A stretch of DNA of 64,000 bases from positions 104,125 to 168,124 of the forward strand of contig CAYGSL010000004.1 of NCBI GenBank assembly GCA_964352475.1, read 5' to 3'. The DNA comes from JAUIET01 sp964352475. GTDB taxonomy: Bacteria > Pseudomonadota > Gammaproteobacteria > Pseudomonadales > JAUIET01. Shown here one piece after another: positions 42,912 to 51,070 of this stretch; within the stretch, counting starts at the first letter, position 1; the number at the start of each line of letters is the position of its first letter. The notes below the pieces were generated by a model. It saw nothing but the letters and a program-made list of their open reading frames with translations. It ran no database searches and was not told the origin of the DNA. A program made the translations under genes and the position numbers.

Positions 42912-43808
42912 GTGTCAGCAATCAATTCACCGTCCACGATGGAACCAGCCCCCCGCAGCAAGCTAAATATCTATTGGCGCCTGATGCGTGCTGATCGTCC
43001 AATAGGCACCTGGTTGCTGCTTTGGCCCACCATGATGGCACTTTGGGTGGCTGCCGGTGGTATACCCAGTCTGAAGAATTTGGTCATTTTTGTCTGCGGC
43101 ACATTTCTGATGCGCTCGGCCGGTTGCATCATCAACGACTATTTCGACCGACACTGGGATGGCGAGGTTGAACGCACCACGGGGCGTCCGCTGGCAACCG
43201 GCGAGGTCAGCGCTAAAGAAGCTCTTGTCCTGTTCGCAGCATTGGTCGCATTGGCCTTTTTGTTGGTTTTGCAGACCAATCAGCCAACTATTCTGCTGTC
43301 CTTCGGAGCATTGGCTGTCGCCTGCTGCTACCCGCTGATGAAACGCATAACCCAACTTCCACAGTTGGTGCTTGGCGTTGCATTTTCGTTTGGTATTCCC
43401 ATGGCGTTCACGGCCGAGGCAGAGCAATTACCAGCTCTGGCATGGGTTTTGTTTTGCGCGAACCTGCTGTGGACCACCGCCTATGACACCTATTACGCGA
43501 TGGTCGACAGAGACGACGATTTGAAAGTTGGTATCAAATCTACCGCCATCTTGCTGGGTTCTTACGACCGGTTTGCCATCGCGGCTTTGCAGATCAGTAC
43601 CTTATTGTTGCTGCTGGCGTTTGCTGAGCTTGCCCAGCTTCATTGGCCGTTCTACGTCGGTCTGCTGCTGTCGGCCGCACTGTTTGCAAGACAGTATCAA
43701 ATGACCGAGGATAGAAAACCCGAAAAATGCTTCCAGGCGTTCTTGAACAATCATTGGGCCGGCGCCTGTTGGTTTGCCACACTGGCGATCGATCTGGCAC
43801 TGTTCTAG
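42912..43808 (+). CDS. ubiA: 4-Hydroxybenzoate polyprenyltransferase
   Basis: Integral-membrane prenyltransferase of ubiquinone synthesis. Two Asp-rich motifs are present: N75-D76-YFDRHWD (D79, D83) and the second YDTYYAMVDRDDDLKVGIKST, with about nine TM helices. Length 298 is normal. The GTG used here is immediately after AAGGGA, an unusually short ribosome-site spacing; an in-frame ATG 27 bases later (MEPAPRSK) is a possible alternative. ubiC, its usual partner, is not adjacent; rubredoxin reductase sits there instead, as in Pseudomonas. Confidence 0.94.
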   Translation: MSAINSPSTMEPAPRSKLNIYWRLMRADRPIGTWLLLWPTMMALWVAAGGIPSLKNLVIFVCGTFLMRSAGCIINDYFDRHWDGEVERTTGRPLATGEVSAKEALVLFAALVALAFLLVLQTNQPTILLSFGALAVACCYPLMKRITQLPQLVLGVAFSFGIPMAFTAEAEQLPALAWVLFCANLLWTTAYDTYYAMVDRDDDLKVGIKSTAILLGSYDRFAIAALQISTLLLLLAFAELAQLHWPFYVGLLLSAALFARQYQMTEDRKPEKCFQAFLNNHWAGACWFATLAIDLALF

Positions 43809-43839
43809 ACCGCTTCGGCCGTTACCAAGGAGACATAAA

Positions 43840-44304
43840 GTGTCTGATGAAATTAGCATTCCCGAAAAAAAACACGAGTTGCTGGCAAACCATATGTTCG
43901 GGGTGCTGAGCACCATTCGACAAAAAGACGGCCTGCTGTCCAGCAACCCGGTAAGCTACACCTGGGAAGATGGCTACCTGAAAATTTCTACCTTGAAGAG
44001 CCGCATGAAGTACAAGAACATTGTGGCCGACCCCAGAGTATCTTTTTGTGTGCAGTCCACCAGTAATGTGATGGATTATCTGGAAGTGCGCGGTCACGCC
44101 AGTGTGGAAGACGACCCGGATGCCACGCTGGTGCACAAGCAATTTATGCAGGCCTACGGCGAACCACCACCAGCTGACATGGACCCAATTGATGCCGAGC
44201 GCGTGATCATTACGATTCACCCGCAACAAGTGTCGTCACCCACTTTATACGGCGGGCGCTTTGACAGTGACGGTGAATCTGCTGTTGGCAAACCTTCCCA
44301 ATAA
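43840..44304 (+). CDS. PPOX-class flavin/F420-like pyridoxamine oxidase-fold protein
   Basis: A 154-residue split-barrel protein of the PNPOx/PPOX group. MFGVLSTIRQKDGLLSSNPVSYTW, LKISTLKSRMKYKNIVADPRVSF and LEVRGHASVEDDPD are typical; the Arg/Lys residues suit FMN or F420 binding. Substrate unknown. The GTG has AAGGAG 7 bases upstream; the longer open frame starting in ubiA is not used. It begins 31 bases after ubiA. Confidence 0.8.
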   Translation: MSDEISIPEKKHELLANHMFGVLSTIRQKDGLLSSNPVSYTWEDGYLKISTLKSRMKYKNIVADPRVSFCVQSTSNVMDYLEVRGHASVEDDPDATLVHKQFMQAYGEPPPADMDPIDAERVIITIHPQQVSSPTLYGGRFDSDGESAVGKPSQ

Positions 44305-44337
44305 AGTAAATAAGGCAGAGCGAAGAGGACAAGCACT

Positions 44338-45570
44338 ATCAGTGCCTCAAATAGTTACATCGTTGAGCTGCTTGGCAGCATTGACCAGGTTTCTGCAGAG
44401 CAGTGGAATGCCCTGAGGCGAGACAACTCTCCGTTCACGCGCTATGAATTTCTGCACGCTCTTGAGGCCAGCGGTTCAGTATGCGATGACACTGGGTGGC
44501 AAGCGTGCCACGCAGCAGTATTTGATGGGCAACAAACTCTGGTAGCAGCAATGCCCGCGTACGTGAAGTCGCACAGCTATGGCGAGTATGTGTTTGACTG
44601 GAGCTGGGCAAATGCCTATCAACGCGCAGGTCGGGATTACTACCCGAAAATTGTAACCGCTATTCCCTTCTCACCGGTTACCGGCAAACGCTTTCTGTGC
44701 CGCCCGGAAGAGCAAGAAAACACCGAGTTACCAGATTTTATTTTTGACAAGTTTAAACAGCTGGCAACCAACATCAACGCTTCCTCTTGGCATGTATTGT
44801 TTCCCGACGACAAGCAGGCGTCGCAGCTCAGCTCGCAGGGATTGCTACGCCGAGTAGACTGCCAATATCACTGGTTTAATGATGGCTTTGAAGATTTCGA
44901 TGCGTATCTTTCCAGCTTTTCCTCGCGCAAGCGTAAGAATTTACGCAAGGAACGGACACGCGTTGCCCAGCAAGGCATAGAGCTGCAACAGCTTTCCGGT
45001 AGTGAAATCCAGGCATTGCATTGGGAAGATTTTTATCAGTTTTATCACATGACGTACTACAAACGTGGTGGCGCCGGGTATTTGAATCGTGAGTTCTTTG
45101 AGCAGATAGCCAATACCATGCCTGAGCAACTGGTAATGATTATGGCAACCCGCAACGAGCGGGCCGTTGGCGCGGCACTGTGTTTTAAAGACGAACGGAC
45201 TCTGTACGGTCGCTACTGGGGCTGCGGTGAGGAATTTGAGTACCTGCATTTTGAAGCCTGCTATTATCAGGGCATTGATTACTGCATCAGGCACAAGCTC
45301 GAACACTTTGATCCAGGCGCACAGGGACAGCACAAAATTCAGCGTGGCTTTGTGCCGGTGTTTACTCATTCCTGCCATTGGCTAGCGGACGAGGATTTTT
45401 CTGTCGCAGTAGAACGCTTCCTGCATGAGGAAACGCAGCATATCCGCGATTATCGGGTGCAGGCGTGCGACATGCTTCCGTTCAATAGTGAGTACATTAA
45501 GAATTCAGCCATTGCAGAACAACTTGGCAGCGGTGCCATGCTGCCCGAACAGGAGATGGAACGTGGGTAA
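44338..45570 (+). CDS. FemAB/GNAT-like N-acyltransferase (PF04339 type), no canonical start codon
   Basis: The first standard in-frame start codon is the ATG at 44551, but 70 codons upstream still read as the family N terminus (SYIVELLGSIDQVSAEQWNA, NSPFTRYEFLHALEASGSVC, DDTGWQACHAAVF). AGAGGA at 44324-44329 lies 8 bases before an ATC at 44338, so an ATC start is proposed, giving 410 residues. Conserved blocks are YVKSHSYGEYVFDWSWANAY, IPFSPVTGKRFLC, FSSRKRKNLRKERTRV and the acyl-CoA-type AVGAALCFKDERTLYGRYWG. Such proteins transfer acyl or aminoacyl groups in cell-wall or lipid modification. Substrate unknown. A lost base in the sequence is another explanation for the missing start. Confidence 0.7.
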   Translation: MSASNSYIVELLGSIDQVSAEQWNALRRDNSPFTRYEFLHALEASGSVCDDTGWQACHAAVFDGQQTLVAAMPAYVKSHSYGEYVFDWSWANAYQRAGRDYYPKIVTAIPFSPVTGKRFLCRPEEQENTELPDFIFDKFKQLATNINASSWHVLFPDDKQASQLSSQGLLRRVDCQYHWFNDGFEDFDAYLSSFSSRKRKNLRKERTRVAQQGIELQQLSGSEIQALHWEDFYQFYHMTYYKRGGAGYLNREFFEQIANTMPEQLVMIMATRNERAVGAALCFKDERTLYGRYWGCGEEFEYLHFEACYYQGIDYCIRHKLEHFDPGAQGQHKIQRGFVPVFTHSCHWLADEDFSVAVERFLHEETQHIRDYRVQACDMLPFNSEYIKNSAIAEQLGSGAMLPEQEMERG

Positions 45571-46174
45571 AGTCTACGAGATCGACGGAGTAAAACCTGT
45601 TATTGACGCTAGCAGTTTCGTCCACCCTGAGGCTGTCATCATTGGCGACGTAATCATAGGTGCCAATTGTTATATCGGCCCTTGCGCCAGCCTGCGTGGT
45701 GATTTTGGCCAGATTCTTGTGGCAGATGGCTGCAATATACAAGAGGGTTGTGTACTGCACAGTTTCCCCAATCAGCGATGCCGGGTTGATGAGAACGGCC
45801 ATATTGCGCACGGTGCAGTGTTGCACGGCTGCCACATTAAGCGGCACGGCTTTGTTGGTATCCGCTCGGTAGTTATGGACGGCGCGGTGATTGGCGAAAG
45901 CGCGATGGTAGCGGCTATGGCATTTATAAAAGCCGAATTCGAGTTGCCAGACCGATGTTTAGCGGCCGGTATGCCAGCCAAAATTATCCGCGAGATGGAC
46001 GACACCCAGCTCAAGTGGATGCGAAATGCGCCGCTGGAGTACCAGGAACTGGCCAAACGCTCTAAAGAATCACTGAAGCGGACTAATCCCTTGCGAGAAA
46101 CCGATTCAATTGAACCTCGGCTATCAGTTGGGGCTCGCGCAACCCGGCCTTACAACGAAACTAAAAAAAGCTAG
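45563..46174 (+). CDS. PaaY/gamma-carbonic-anhydrase-type hexapeptide protein
   Basis: A 203-residue left-handed beta-helix protein with many I/V-x-x-x-x hexapeptide steps (VIIGDVIIGANCYIGPCASLRGDFGQI) and the His residues CVLHSFPN and GHIAHGAVLHGCHIKRHG that form the zinc site in this family. PaaY acts as a thioesterase or in coenzyme recycling in phenylacetate catabolism; gamma-carbonic anhydrases and CaiE are relatives. No other paa genes are near. The GTG has GGAG 7 bases upstream and overlaps the preceding stop by 8 bases. The tail after about residue 185 (RPYNETKKS) looks variable. Confidence 0.85.
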   Translation: MGKVYEIDGVKPVIDASSFVHPEAVIIGDVIIGANCYIGPCASLRGDFGQILVADGCNIQEGCVLHSFPNQRCRVDENGHIAHGAVLHGCHIKRHGFVGIRSVVMDGAVIGESAMVAAMAFIKAEFELPDRCLAAGMPAKIIREMDDTQLKWMRNAPLEYQELAKRSKESLKRTNPLRETDSIEPRLSVGARATRPYNETKKS

Positions 46175-46773
46175 CGGGCTTTCTTCCAATGCAATAGCCG
46201 GTTGTTCGCCGGCATCTCGTAATCCTGTTGCAGCCGGTAGCCCGCCTCAGCGGCCAATGCGTTCACCGCTTCGAAGTCACGAATAGCGCTTTGCGGATTG
46301 CCCTGCAATAACCAGTCATTGAATCGTGCGTTGCTGGCGCTGGTAAATTGCCCTTGGTAATTAAAGGGCCCATAAATGCACAACAGCGTTCCAACCGCTA
46401 GCTTGCTAAAGTGTGCAAAGGTTTGTTCAACACAAGTCCAGGACATAATATGCAAGGTGTTCGCGCTGAACACCGCATCAAAATCACCGACCGGCAAACT
46501 GGCTTCGCGAACATCGAATCTTTGTGCTTCGCGCAAATTCGCCAGATCGACACTATTCACCCACTGCGCAATGCCAGGCAGGTTTTCCTGTATGTCGCTG
46601 GGCTGCCAAACCAAATGCTGAAGCTTGCCGGCGAAAAAGGCGGCGTGTTGTCCGGTGCCACTGCCTATCTCCAGCACATGACGCGCATCTGCAAATGCTT
46701 GTTCAAGCACAGCGAGTATAGGTTCTTTATTGTTCTCACAGGCCTGCGAGAATGGTCTCGTGTCAGTTGCCAT
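46171..46773 (-). CDS. DUF938 SAM-dependent methyltransferase-like protein
   Basis: A 200-residue class I methyltransferase fold. The N-terminal PFSQACENNKEPILAVLEQ and motif I HVLEIGSGTGQHAAFFA, then WQPSDIQENLPGI and FDAVFSANTLHIMSW, are the DUF938 signature. It continues with LCIYGPFNYQGQFTSASN. The substrate is unknown. It overlaps the convergent hexapeptide gene by 4 bases and the upstream GIY-YIG gene by 11 bases on the same strand. Confidence 0.88.
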   Translation of the reverse strand: MATDTRPFSQACENNKEPILAVLEQAFADARHVLEIGSGTGQHAAFFAGKLQHLVWQPSDIQENLPGIAQWVNSVDLANLREAQRFDVREASLPVGDFDAVFSANTLHIMSWTCVEQTFAHFSKLAVGTLLCIYGPFNYQGQFTSASNARFNDWLLQGNPQSAIRDFEAVNALAAEAGYRLQQDYEMPANNRLLHWKKAR

Positions 46774-47017
46774 TGGCAGCTATCAATTCCAGCTTTTTCG
46801 CTCTACTCAGTTTTTTGATTTCCGCTTCAAGCTGGCTTGCCTGACTCCTGTCACTGACTGACTGCTGGTACACCAGTCGCCTGGGTTTTCTGCCGCGAAA
46901 AAATTTGGCGCCAGCCTTGCCGTCCATATGCTGTTGCCAGCGTCGCTGCACATCCGTGCTAATGCCGGTATACAACGAGTCGTCCGATGCTTCAATGATG
47001 TAAACAGTCCACATCAA
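46763..47017 (-). CDS. GIY-YIG nuclease-like protein (UPF0213, YhbQ type)
   Basis: An 84-residue single-domain protein. MWTVYIIEASDDSLYTGISTD carries the GIY-YIG-type strands (VYII and LYTGI), followed by R25-rich VQRRWQQHM, GAKFFRGRKPRRLVYQQ and the C-terminal E-x-x-I-K-K-L helix. The catalytic Tyr, Arg and Glu pattern of the family is present. Called a nuclease superfamily member; in vivo role unknown. Followed by the DUF938 gene with an 11-base overlap. Confidence 0.9.
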   Translation of the reverse strand: MMWTVYIIEASDDSLYTGISTDVQRRWQQHMDGKAGAKFFRGRKPRRLVYQQSVSDRSQASQLEAEIKKLSRAKKLELIAANGN

Positions 47018-47033
47018 CGAATGATAACAGCCC

Positions 47034-47498
47034 CTAAATCATCGACTGCTGGTAATTTTCCAGGCCTACTTTTCCAATCAGGCTCAATTGGGTTTCCAGC
47101 CAGTCAACGTGGTCTTCTTCAGAATCAAGAATACTCGCGAACAAATCGCGGCTCACGTAATCAGCGGTGCTTTCACAATACTCTATCGCTTCTCTCAGAT
47201 CCGGTATTGCCTTCAATTCCAGCTTGAGGTCGCACTGCAGAATCTCTTCGGTGTCTTCACCAATCATTAATTTGCCGAGATCCTGAAGATTGGGCAAGCC
47301 TTCCAGGAACAAAATTCTTTCAATCAATTCGTCTGCATGCTTCATTTCATCAATTGATTCATGATGCTCATGGTCATGCAACTTACCCAGACCCCAATCC
47401 TTGTACATCTTGGCATGCAGGAAATATTGATTAATAGCGACCAATTCATTTCCTAACACCTTGTTTAAGTGCTCAATAACTTTCTTGTCGCCTTTCAT
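47034..47498 (-). CDS. bfr: Bacterioferritin
   Basis: A 154-residue iron-storage protein forming haem-containing 24-mers. The ferroxidase ligands E18, E51, H54, E94, E127 and H130 are consistent with NELVAINQYFLHA and DEMKHADELIERIL, and the haem ligand M52 is present (DEMKH). The protein is full length. Upstream there is a Fur-box-like sequence, and bfd, its reductase partner, is the next gene upstream on the same strand. Confidence 0.97.
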   Translation of the reverse strand: MKGDKKVIEHLNKVLGNELVAINQYFLHAKMYKDWGLGKLHDHEHHESIDEMKHADELIERILFLEGLPNLQDLGKLMIGEDTEEILQCDLKLELKAIPDLREAIEYCESTADYVSRDLFASILDSEEDHVDWLETQLSLIGKVGLENYQQSMI

Positions 47499-47626
47499 TC
47501 TGCGTACTCCAATAGACTAATGGGGCAGAAGTTTGCGCAGGAAGCGTGCAACTGTCAAACGAAATATATCTAACGTTATTTCTATGCTCTTTTCTCGTTC
47601 GCACAATAGAAAACTGGATTAGAGGC

Positions 47627-47645
47627 AATAATGAGAATGATTTAG
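47627..47645. promoter_or_regulatory. Possible Fur box upstream of bfr
   Basis: AATAATGAGAATGATTTAG matches about 13 of 19 positions of the Fur consensus GATAATGATAATCATTATC. It lies in the bfr upstream gap, 129 bases before the bfr start. Iron-dependent control of bfr is therefore possible but not shown. Confidence 0.45.
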
Positions 47646-47706
47646 ATTAAAGAAAAAAGGGAGTAGCAAGAATCAGCCGGCGCTGGTCAGGCAATGCGCA
47701 AGACTA

Positions 47707-47910
47707 TCAAGCCGCGCTATAAAATAGACCGGGATTGCGCTCTACGCTGCTAAGGCATTCAAACAACACCTGCTCTGCACTTTCAAAACAGGCACCGCAT
47801 TGCGACGAGACAGAGAGTTCGGCCTGCACTTCGTCCATGCTACACGCTCCTCGAGATATCGCTTCTCGAATCTGGCGGTCTGAAATGTTGTTGCAAACAC
47901 AGATAATCAT
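47707..47910 (-). CDS. bfd: Bacterioferritin-associated ferredoxin
   Basis: A 67-residue [2Fe-2S] protein that reduces bacterioferritin to release iron. Cluster ligands are C4 and C6 in MIICVCNN, then C38 and C41 in SSQCGACFE, the CxC-x31-CxxC pattern of Bfd. The longer reading frame upstream (19 codons) is ignored because this ATG matches the family start. A Fur box 31-55 bases upstream fits the known iron-repressed control of bfd. Confidence 0.95.
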   Translation of the reverse strand: MIICVCNNISDRQIREAISRGACSMDEVQAELSVSSQCGACFESAEQVLFECLSSVERNPGLFYSAA

Positions 47911-47940
47911 TGGGGCCAAGCTCTCGTTGTCAGCCTTAAT

Positions 47941-47965
47941 GATAATAGGAATGAGAATGATTATC
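47941..47965. promoter_or_regulatory. Fur box upstream of bfd
   Basis: The 19-base stretch at 47947-47965 matches 14 of 19 positions of the Fur consensus, and the 25-base region is framed by GATAAT (47941-47946) and ATTATC (47960-47965), an inverted pair. It lies 31-55 bases before the bfd start, where Fur would block transcription when iron is plentiful. Confidence 0.65.
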
Positions 47966-48015
47966 AAATACCGTTGATCGATATTTGACCGATTTTACTT
48001 ACGCAGCGTTCATTT

Positions 48016-48648
48016 TTACTGTTCGATCGCTTTTAACGCGTGCAGTGTGCCTGAATTTGATGGATGTGGTTGGACCAGCATTTCAACGGCGTAGGCGATA
48101 TGGCGTGCGGGCCACAGCTCATTGAATAATTCAGCCATGGCCAAACCGCCGCCTATCAACAGCAAATAGGTGTCGGCTACAGCCGTTACGTGAATGTGCG
48201 AATAGGCGGCTGGATCAGACTCTTTTAAATCGCTGACCAGCTTGGCAAGGTAGGCGCGCAAGCGTTCATAATGATCAAGCCCCGGCTTTCGCAATACGCT
48301 GTCTGCTGCGGGTATTTCCGCTGCCATATTGACGAATCGGCAGCCTCGTTGTTCGGTATTGGCACTGTACTCTTCCATTAATATGGCGGGAGCCATGTAA
48401 CGCCCAAACGCACCGTCAGCCTCGCTGACAACTCGCTCAATCAAATCAAGTTCAGCCTGATTCTGTTGTTCCAGATACTCTATGCAGAGGGCTTCTTTGG
48501 AGGAAAAGTGTGAGTAAAAGGTCGCTTTCGCAACATCGGCCTTCGCAATGATTTCACCAATACTGCTTGCGTGATAACCACGGTGATAAAACAGCTCATT
48601 CGCCGCAGACAGAATACGCTGACGTGGGGAAATGGCCGTTTCTGACAT
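48016..48648 (-). CDS. TetR-family transcriptional regulator
   Basis: A 210-residue regulator: RQRILSAANELFYHRGYHASSIGEIIAKADVAKATFYSHFSSKEAL is a complete TetR HTH, and the C-terminal ligand-binding helices include FVNMAAEIPAADSVL. Its target is unknown. It diverges from the von Willebrand operon across a 182-base gap, so it may control that operon or itself. Confidence 0.9.
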   Translation of the reverse strand: MSETAISPRQRILSAANELFYHRGYHASSIGEIIAKADVAKATFYSHFSSKEALCIEYLEQQNQAELDLIERVVSEADGAFGRYMAPAILMEEYSANTEQRGCRFVNMAAEIPAADSVLRKPGLDHYERLRAYLAKLVSDLKESDPAAYSHIHVTAVADTYLLLIGGGLAMAELFNELWPARHIAYAVEMLVQPHPSNSGTLHALKAIEQ

Positions 48649-48830
48649 GATGTATCTCGTAATTCCATTTTTGAATTTCTACCAGCCTCGCACCTTAATC
48701 GACTCACCGTAAAAAGTCACCTTTGACTACTTTTCTGGCTCAGAAGTTTACCTTTCACATCCAGTTAACCCCTTTTTCCCAGCTCTGGCGTTTAAGCAAC
48801 AGACACTTCCGAGAATGCGACATCTTTACC

Positions 48831-50513
48831 ATGAACAAAAGAACCTATTTTGCAGTCTGCCTGAGCGCGCTGCTGATTGCCTGCGCTGACAAAACTCCGC
48901 ATAAGCAAGCTCAACAAGATCTGAAAACCGACACAGTGGTCACAGGCAGCGCGCGAACGCTGAACGAGCAGGAATACAGCAGCGACCAGATGATGCGAGC
49001 GGGGCCAGCCTCTTTTCAGAAGAACGTAAGCCAGGCCCACGCTCTACACCCGTCGATTCCTGCCGCCGTAACTGATAGAGAGCATTATCTGGCCTTTGAG
49101 CAAAATGGGGTTAAGCGCAGCGTTGAGCAGCCTGTTTCCACGTTTAGTATTGATGTTGATACAGCCGCATACAGCAATATTCGCCGTATGTTGCAACAAG
49201 AGGGTCGCTTGCCACCGGCCCATGCCGTGCGTATTGAAGAAATGATCAATTATTTTGATTATGACTATCCGCAGCCAGACAAATCCCATCCTTTTAGCGT
49301 CAGCACCGAACTGGCGCAATCCCCGTGGCATGCAGAACGCCAGCTGTTACAGATAGGCATCAAGGCTTTTGAACCCGAGGCTGAGCAGCGGCCGGCTGCT
49401 AACCTTGTGTTTCTGGTGGACGTATCCGGCAGCATGCAAGCGCCCAATAAACTGGCGCTGGTGAAGAAATCCTTGCGCCTGTTGACTAGGCAGATGAACG
49501 ACGATGATCGCATTGCATTAGTCGCTTACGCGGGCGCTGCAGGGCTGGTGCTGCCTTCCACACCCGCGAACAAGCGCAGTTCTATTTTACAGGCCATTGA
49601 AAACCTGTCGGCCGGCGGCAGTACAAATGGAAGTGCGGGCATTGTATTGGCTTACGAGCAGGCCAGGCAGCACTACCTGAAAGACGGTATCAACCGTGTC
49701 ATCATTGCCAGTGATGGTGACCTGAATGTGGGTACTGTTGACCTGGATGCACTGAAAGACCTGATTGCAGAGAAACGCAAATCAGGCATTAGCCTGACCA
49801 CATTGGGTTTTGGAGCGGGTAATTACAATTACGCTTTAATGGAACAGCTGGCCGATAACGGTAATGGCAATGCCGCTTACATCGACAACCTTGCCGAGGC
49901 ACAGAAAGTACTTGTGCAACAGATGAATGCAACGCTGCTAACAGTGGCAAGCGACGTCAAAGTTCAGATTGAATTTAATCCGAAACACATCGCCGAATAT
50001 CGCTTGATTGGTTATGAAAACCGAATGTTGCAACGTGAGGACTTCAGTAACGACCAGGTAGACGCCGGAGACATAGGCGCTGGCCATACCGTCACCGCTT
50101 TATACGAGATCACACCAACAGACGCATCGCACCGGCAAATCGCAGACCTGCGATACCAGCAAGCGGCCAACGAACGCCAGGACGCTGGCTCAAACGCTGA
50201 ATGGGCGTACGTAAAGCTGCGCTATAAGCGCCCGGGGGAAGCGCGCAGTATTGAGATTCAACAGGCAATAAGGCCATTGAATGACACGCCTGCTTTGGCA
50301 GACGCCAGCGACAATCTACGCTTTGCGGCCAGCGTTGCCGGCTTTGGCAGTTTACTCAGTGGTGGACGCTACAGCAGCGACTGGACATTTGATGACGCAT
50401 TAGAGCTGGCAAGAGGTGCGCGCAGCAAAGACCTACATGGCTATCGTGGTGAGTTCATTCGTCTGGTAGAGTTAGCGCAAAGTTTCTCTGAGCATCCCAA
50501 GGACTCTGGTTGA
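48831..50513 (+). CDS. YfbK-like von Willebrand factor A lipoprotein
   Basis: A 560-residue lipoprotein. MNKRTYFAVCLSALLIACAD has a lipobox (LLIAC, Cys at 18), so it is lipid-anchored at a membrane. A YfbK-type N-terminal domain (FSIDVDTAAYSNIRRMLQ) precedes a von Willebrand A domain with the MIDAS motif DVSGS near residue 197 and later NGSAGIVLAYEQ and IIASDGDLNVG, and a C-terminal DUF3520-like region. It is the first gene of a four-gene overlapping unit with a sigma factor. The MIDAS site suggests metal-dependent protein binding. Function unknown in the family. The ATG that encodes the lipobox signal is chosen over one 108 bases upstream. Confidence 0.88.
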   Translation: MNKRTYFAVCLSALLIACADKTPHKQAQQDLKTDTVVTGSARTLNEQEYSSDQMMRAGPASFQKNVSQAHALHPSIPAAVTDREHYLAFEQNGVKRSVEQPVSTFSIDVDTAAYSNIRRMLQQEGRLPPAHAVRIEEMINYFDYDYPQPDKSHPFSVSTELAQSPWHAERQLLQIGIKAFEPEAEQRPAANLVFLVDVSGSMQAPNKLALVKKSLRLLTRQMNDDDRIALVAYAGAAGLVLPSTPANKRSSILQAIENLSAGGSTNGSAGIVLAYEQARQHYLKDGINRVIIASDGDLNVGTVDLDALKDLIAEKRKSGISLTTLGFGAGNYNYALMEQLADNGNGNAAYIDNLAEAQKVLVQQMNATLLTVASDVKVQIEFNPKHIAEYRLIGYENRMLQREDFSNDQVDAGDIGAGHTVTALYEITPTDASHRQIADLRYQQAANERQDAGSNAEWAYVKLRYKRPGEARSIEIQQAIRPLNDTPALADASDNLRFAASVAGFGSLLSGGRYSSDWTFDDALELARGARSKDLHGYRGEFIRLVELAQSFSEHPKDSG

Positions 50514-51070
50514 CCAACTACCTGCATCGTTTGCGCGCCGACGAGTCACTGATGATGGCTTATCAGCGCGGTGACGCATCGGCTTTTGACGTGTTGTATT
50601 CCCGGCACAGATTGCCTGTGTTTGCGTTTTTGCGGCGCAGTGGTGCACCAGCCGACAGCGTTGAAGCACTGTTTCAGGAAGCCTGGATGGCGATTATAAG
50701 AAACAGTGACAGCTACCAGCCTAGCGCCAGCTTCAAGACCTACTTGTATCAGGTTGCACACAGAAAGTTGATTGATTATTGGCGCAAGGCTAAGGAGCAG
50801 TGCGAGCTGGATGAAGATGATGAGCACACTTTGCCTGACCAGGACAGCAGTCTAAGCAAGCCGGAAGCCGAATTACTGAATGCACAAGTGATGCGTTTAA
50901 TCCAACAACTGCCCGACGAACAACGCTGTGCCATAGTATTGCGCCAGCAAGGATTTTCGCAGCGCGAAATCGCCGACATAACCAAGGTTGGCACCGAAAC
51001 CGTCAAGAGCCGCTTGCGTTACGCCACCAAATCATTGCGTAATGCACTGGCAGGAACTCAGCATGAATAG
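50510..51070 (+). CDS. ECF-type RNA polymerase sigma factor
   Basis: A 186-residue sigma-70 family protein with region 2 (SAFDVLYSRHRLPVFAFLRR, ALFQEAWMAIIRN, SFKTYLYQVAHRKLIDYWRKAK) and region 4 (LPDEQRCAIVLRQQGFSQREIADITKVGTETVKSRLRYA). No region 3, as in ECF sigma factors. The TTG start overlaps the stop of the von Willebrand gene by 4 bases, and its end overlaps the next gene, so all are tightly coupled. Which promoters it recognises is unknown; the AAC motif used by many ECF factors was not searched for. Confidence 0.9.
   Translation: MTNYLHRLRADESLMMAYQRGDASAFDVLYSRHRLPVFAFLRRSGAPADSVEALFQEAWMAIIRNSDSYQPSASFKTYLYQVAHRKLIDYWRKAKEQCELDEDDEHTLPDQDSSLSKPEAELLNAQVMRLIQQLPDEQRCAIVLRQQGFSQREIADITKVGTETVKSRLRYATKSLRNALAGTQHE

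Noticed and set aside
45425..45562. An upstream extension of the PaaY-like gene inside the FemAB-like gene
   Set aside because: The extra frame is antagonistic to the conserved acyltransferase frame; the GTG at 45563 has GGAG 7 bases upstream.
48715..48728. AGTCA-CCTT-TGACT inverted repeat between tetR and the von Willebrand gene
   Set aside because: Only five-base arms with partly matching flanks; could arise by chance, so I did not list it as an operator.
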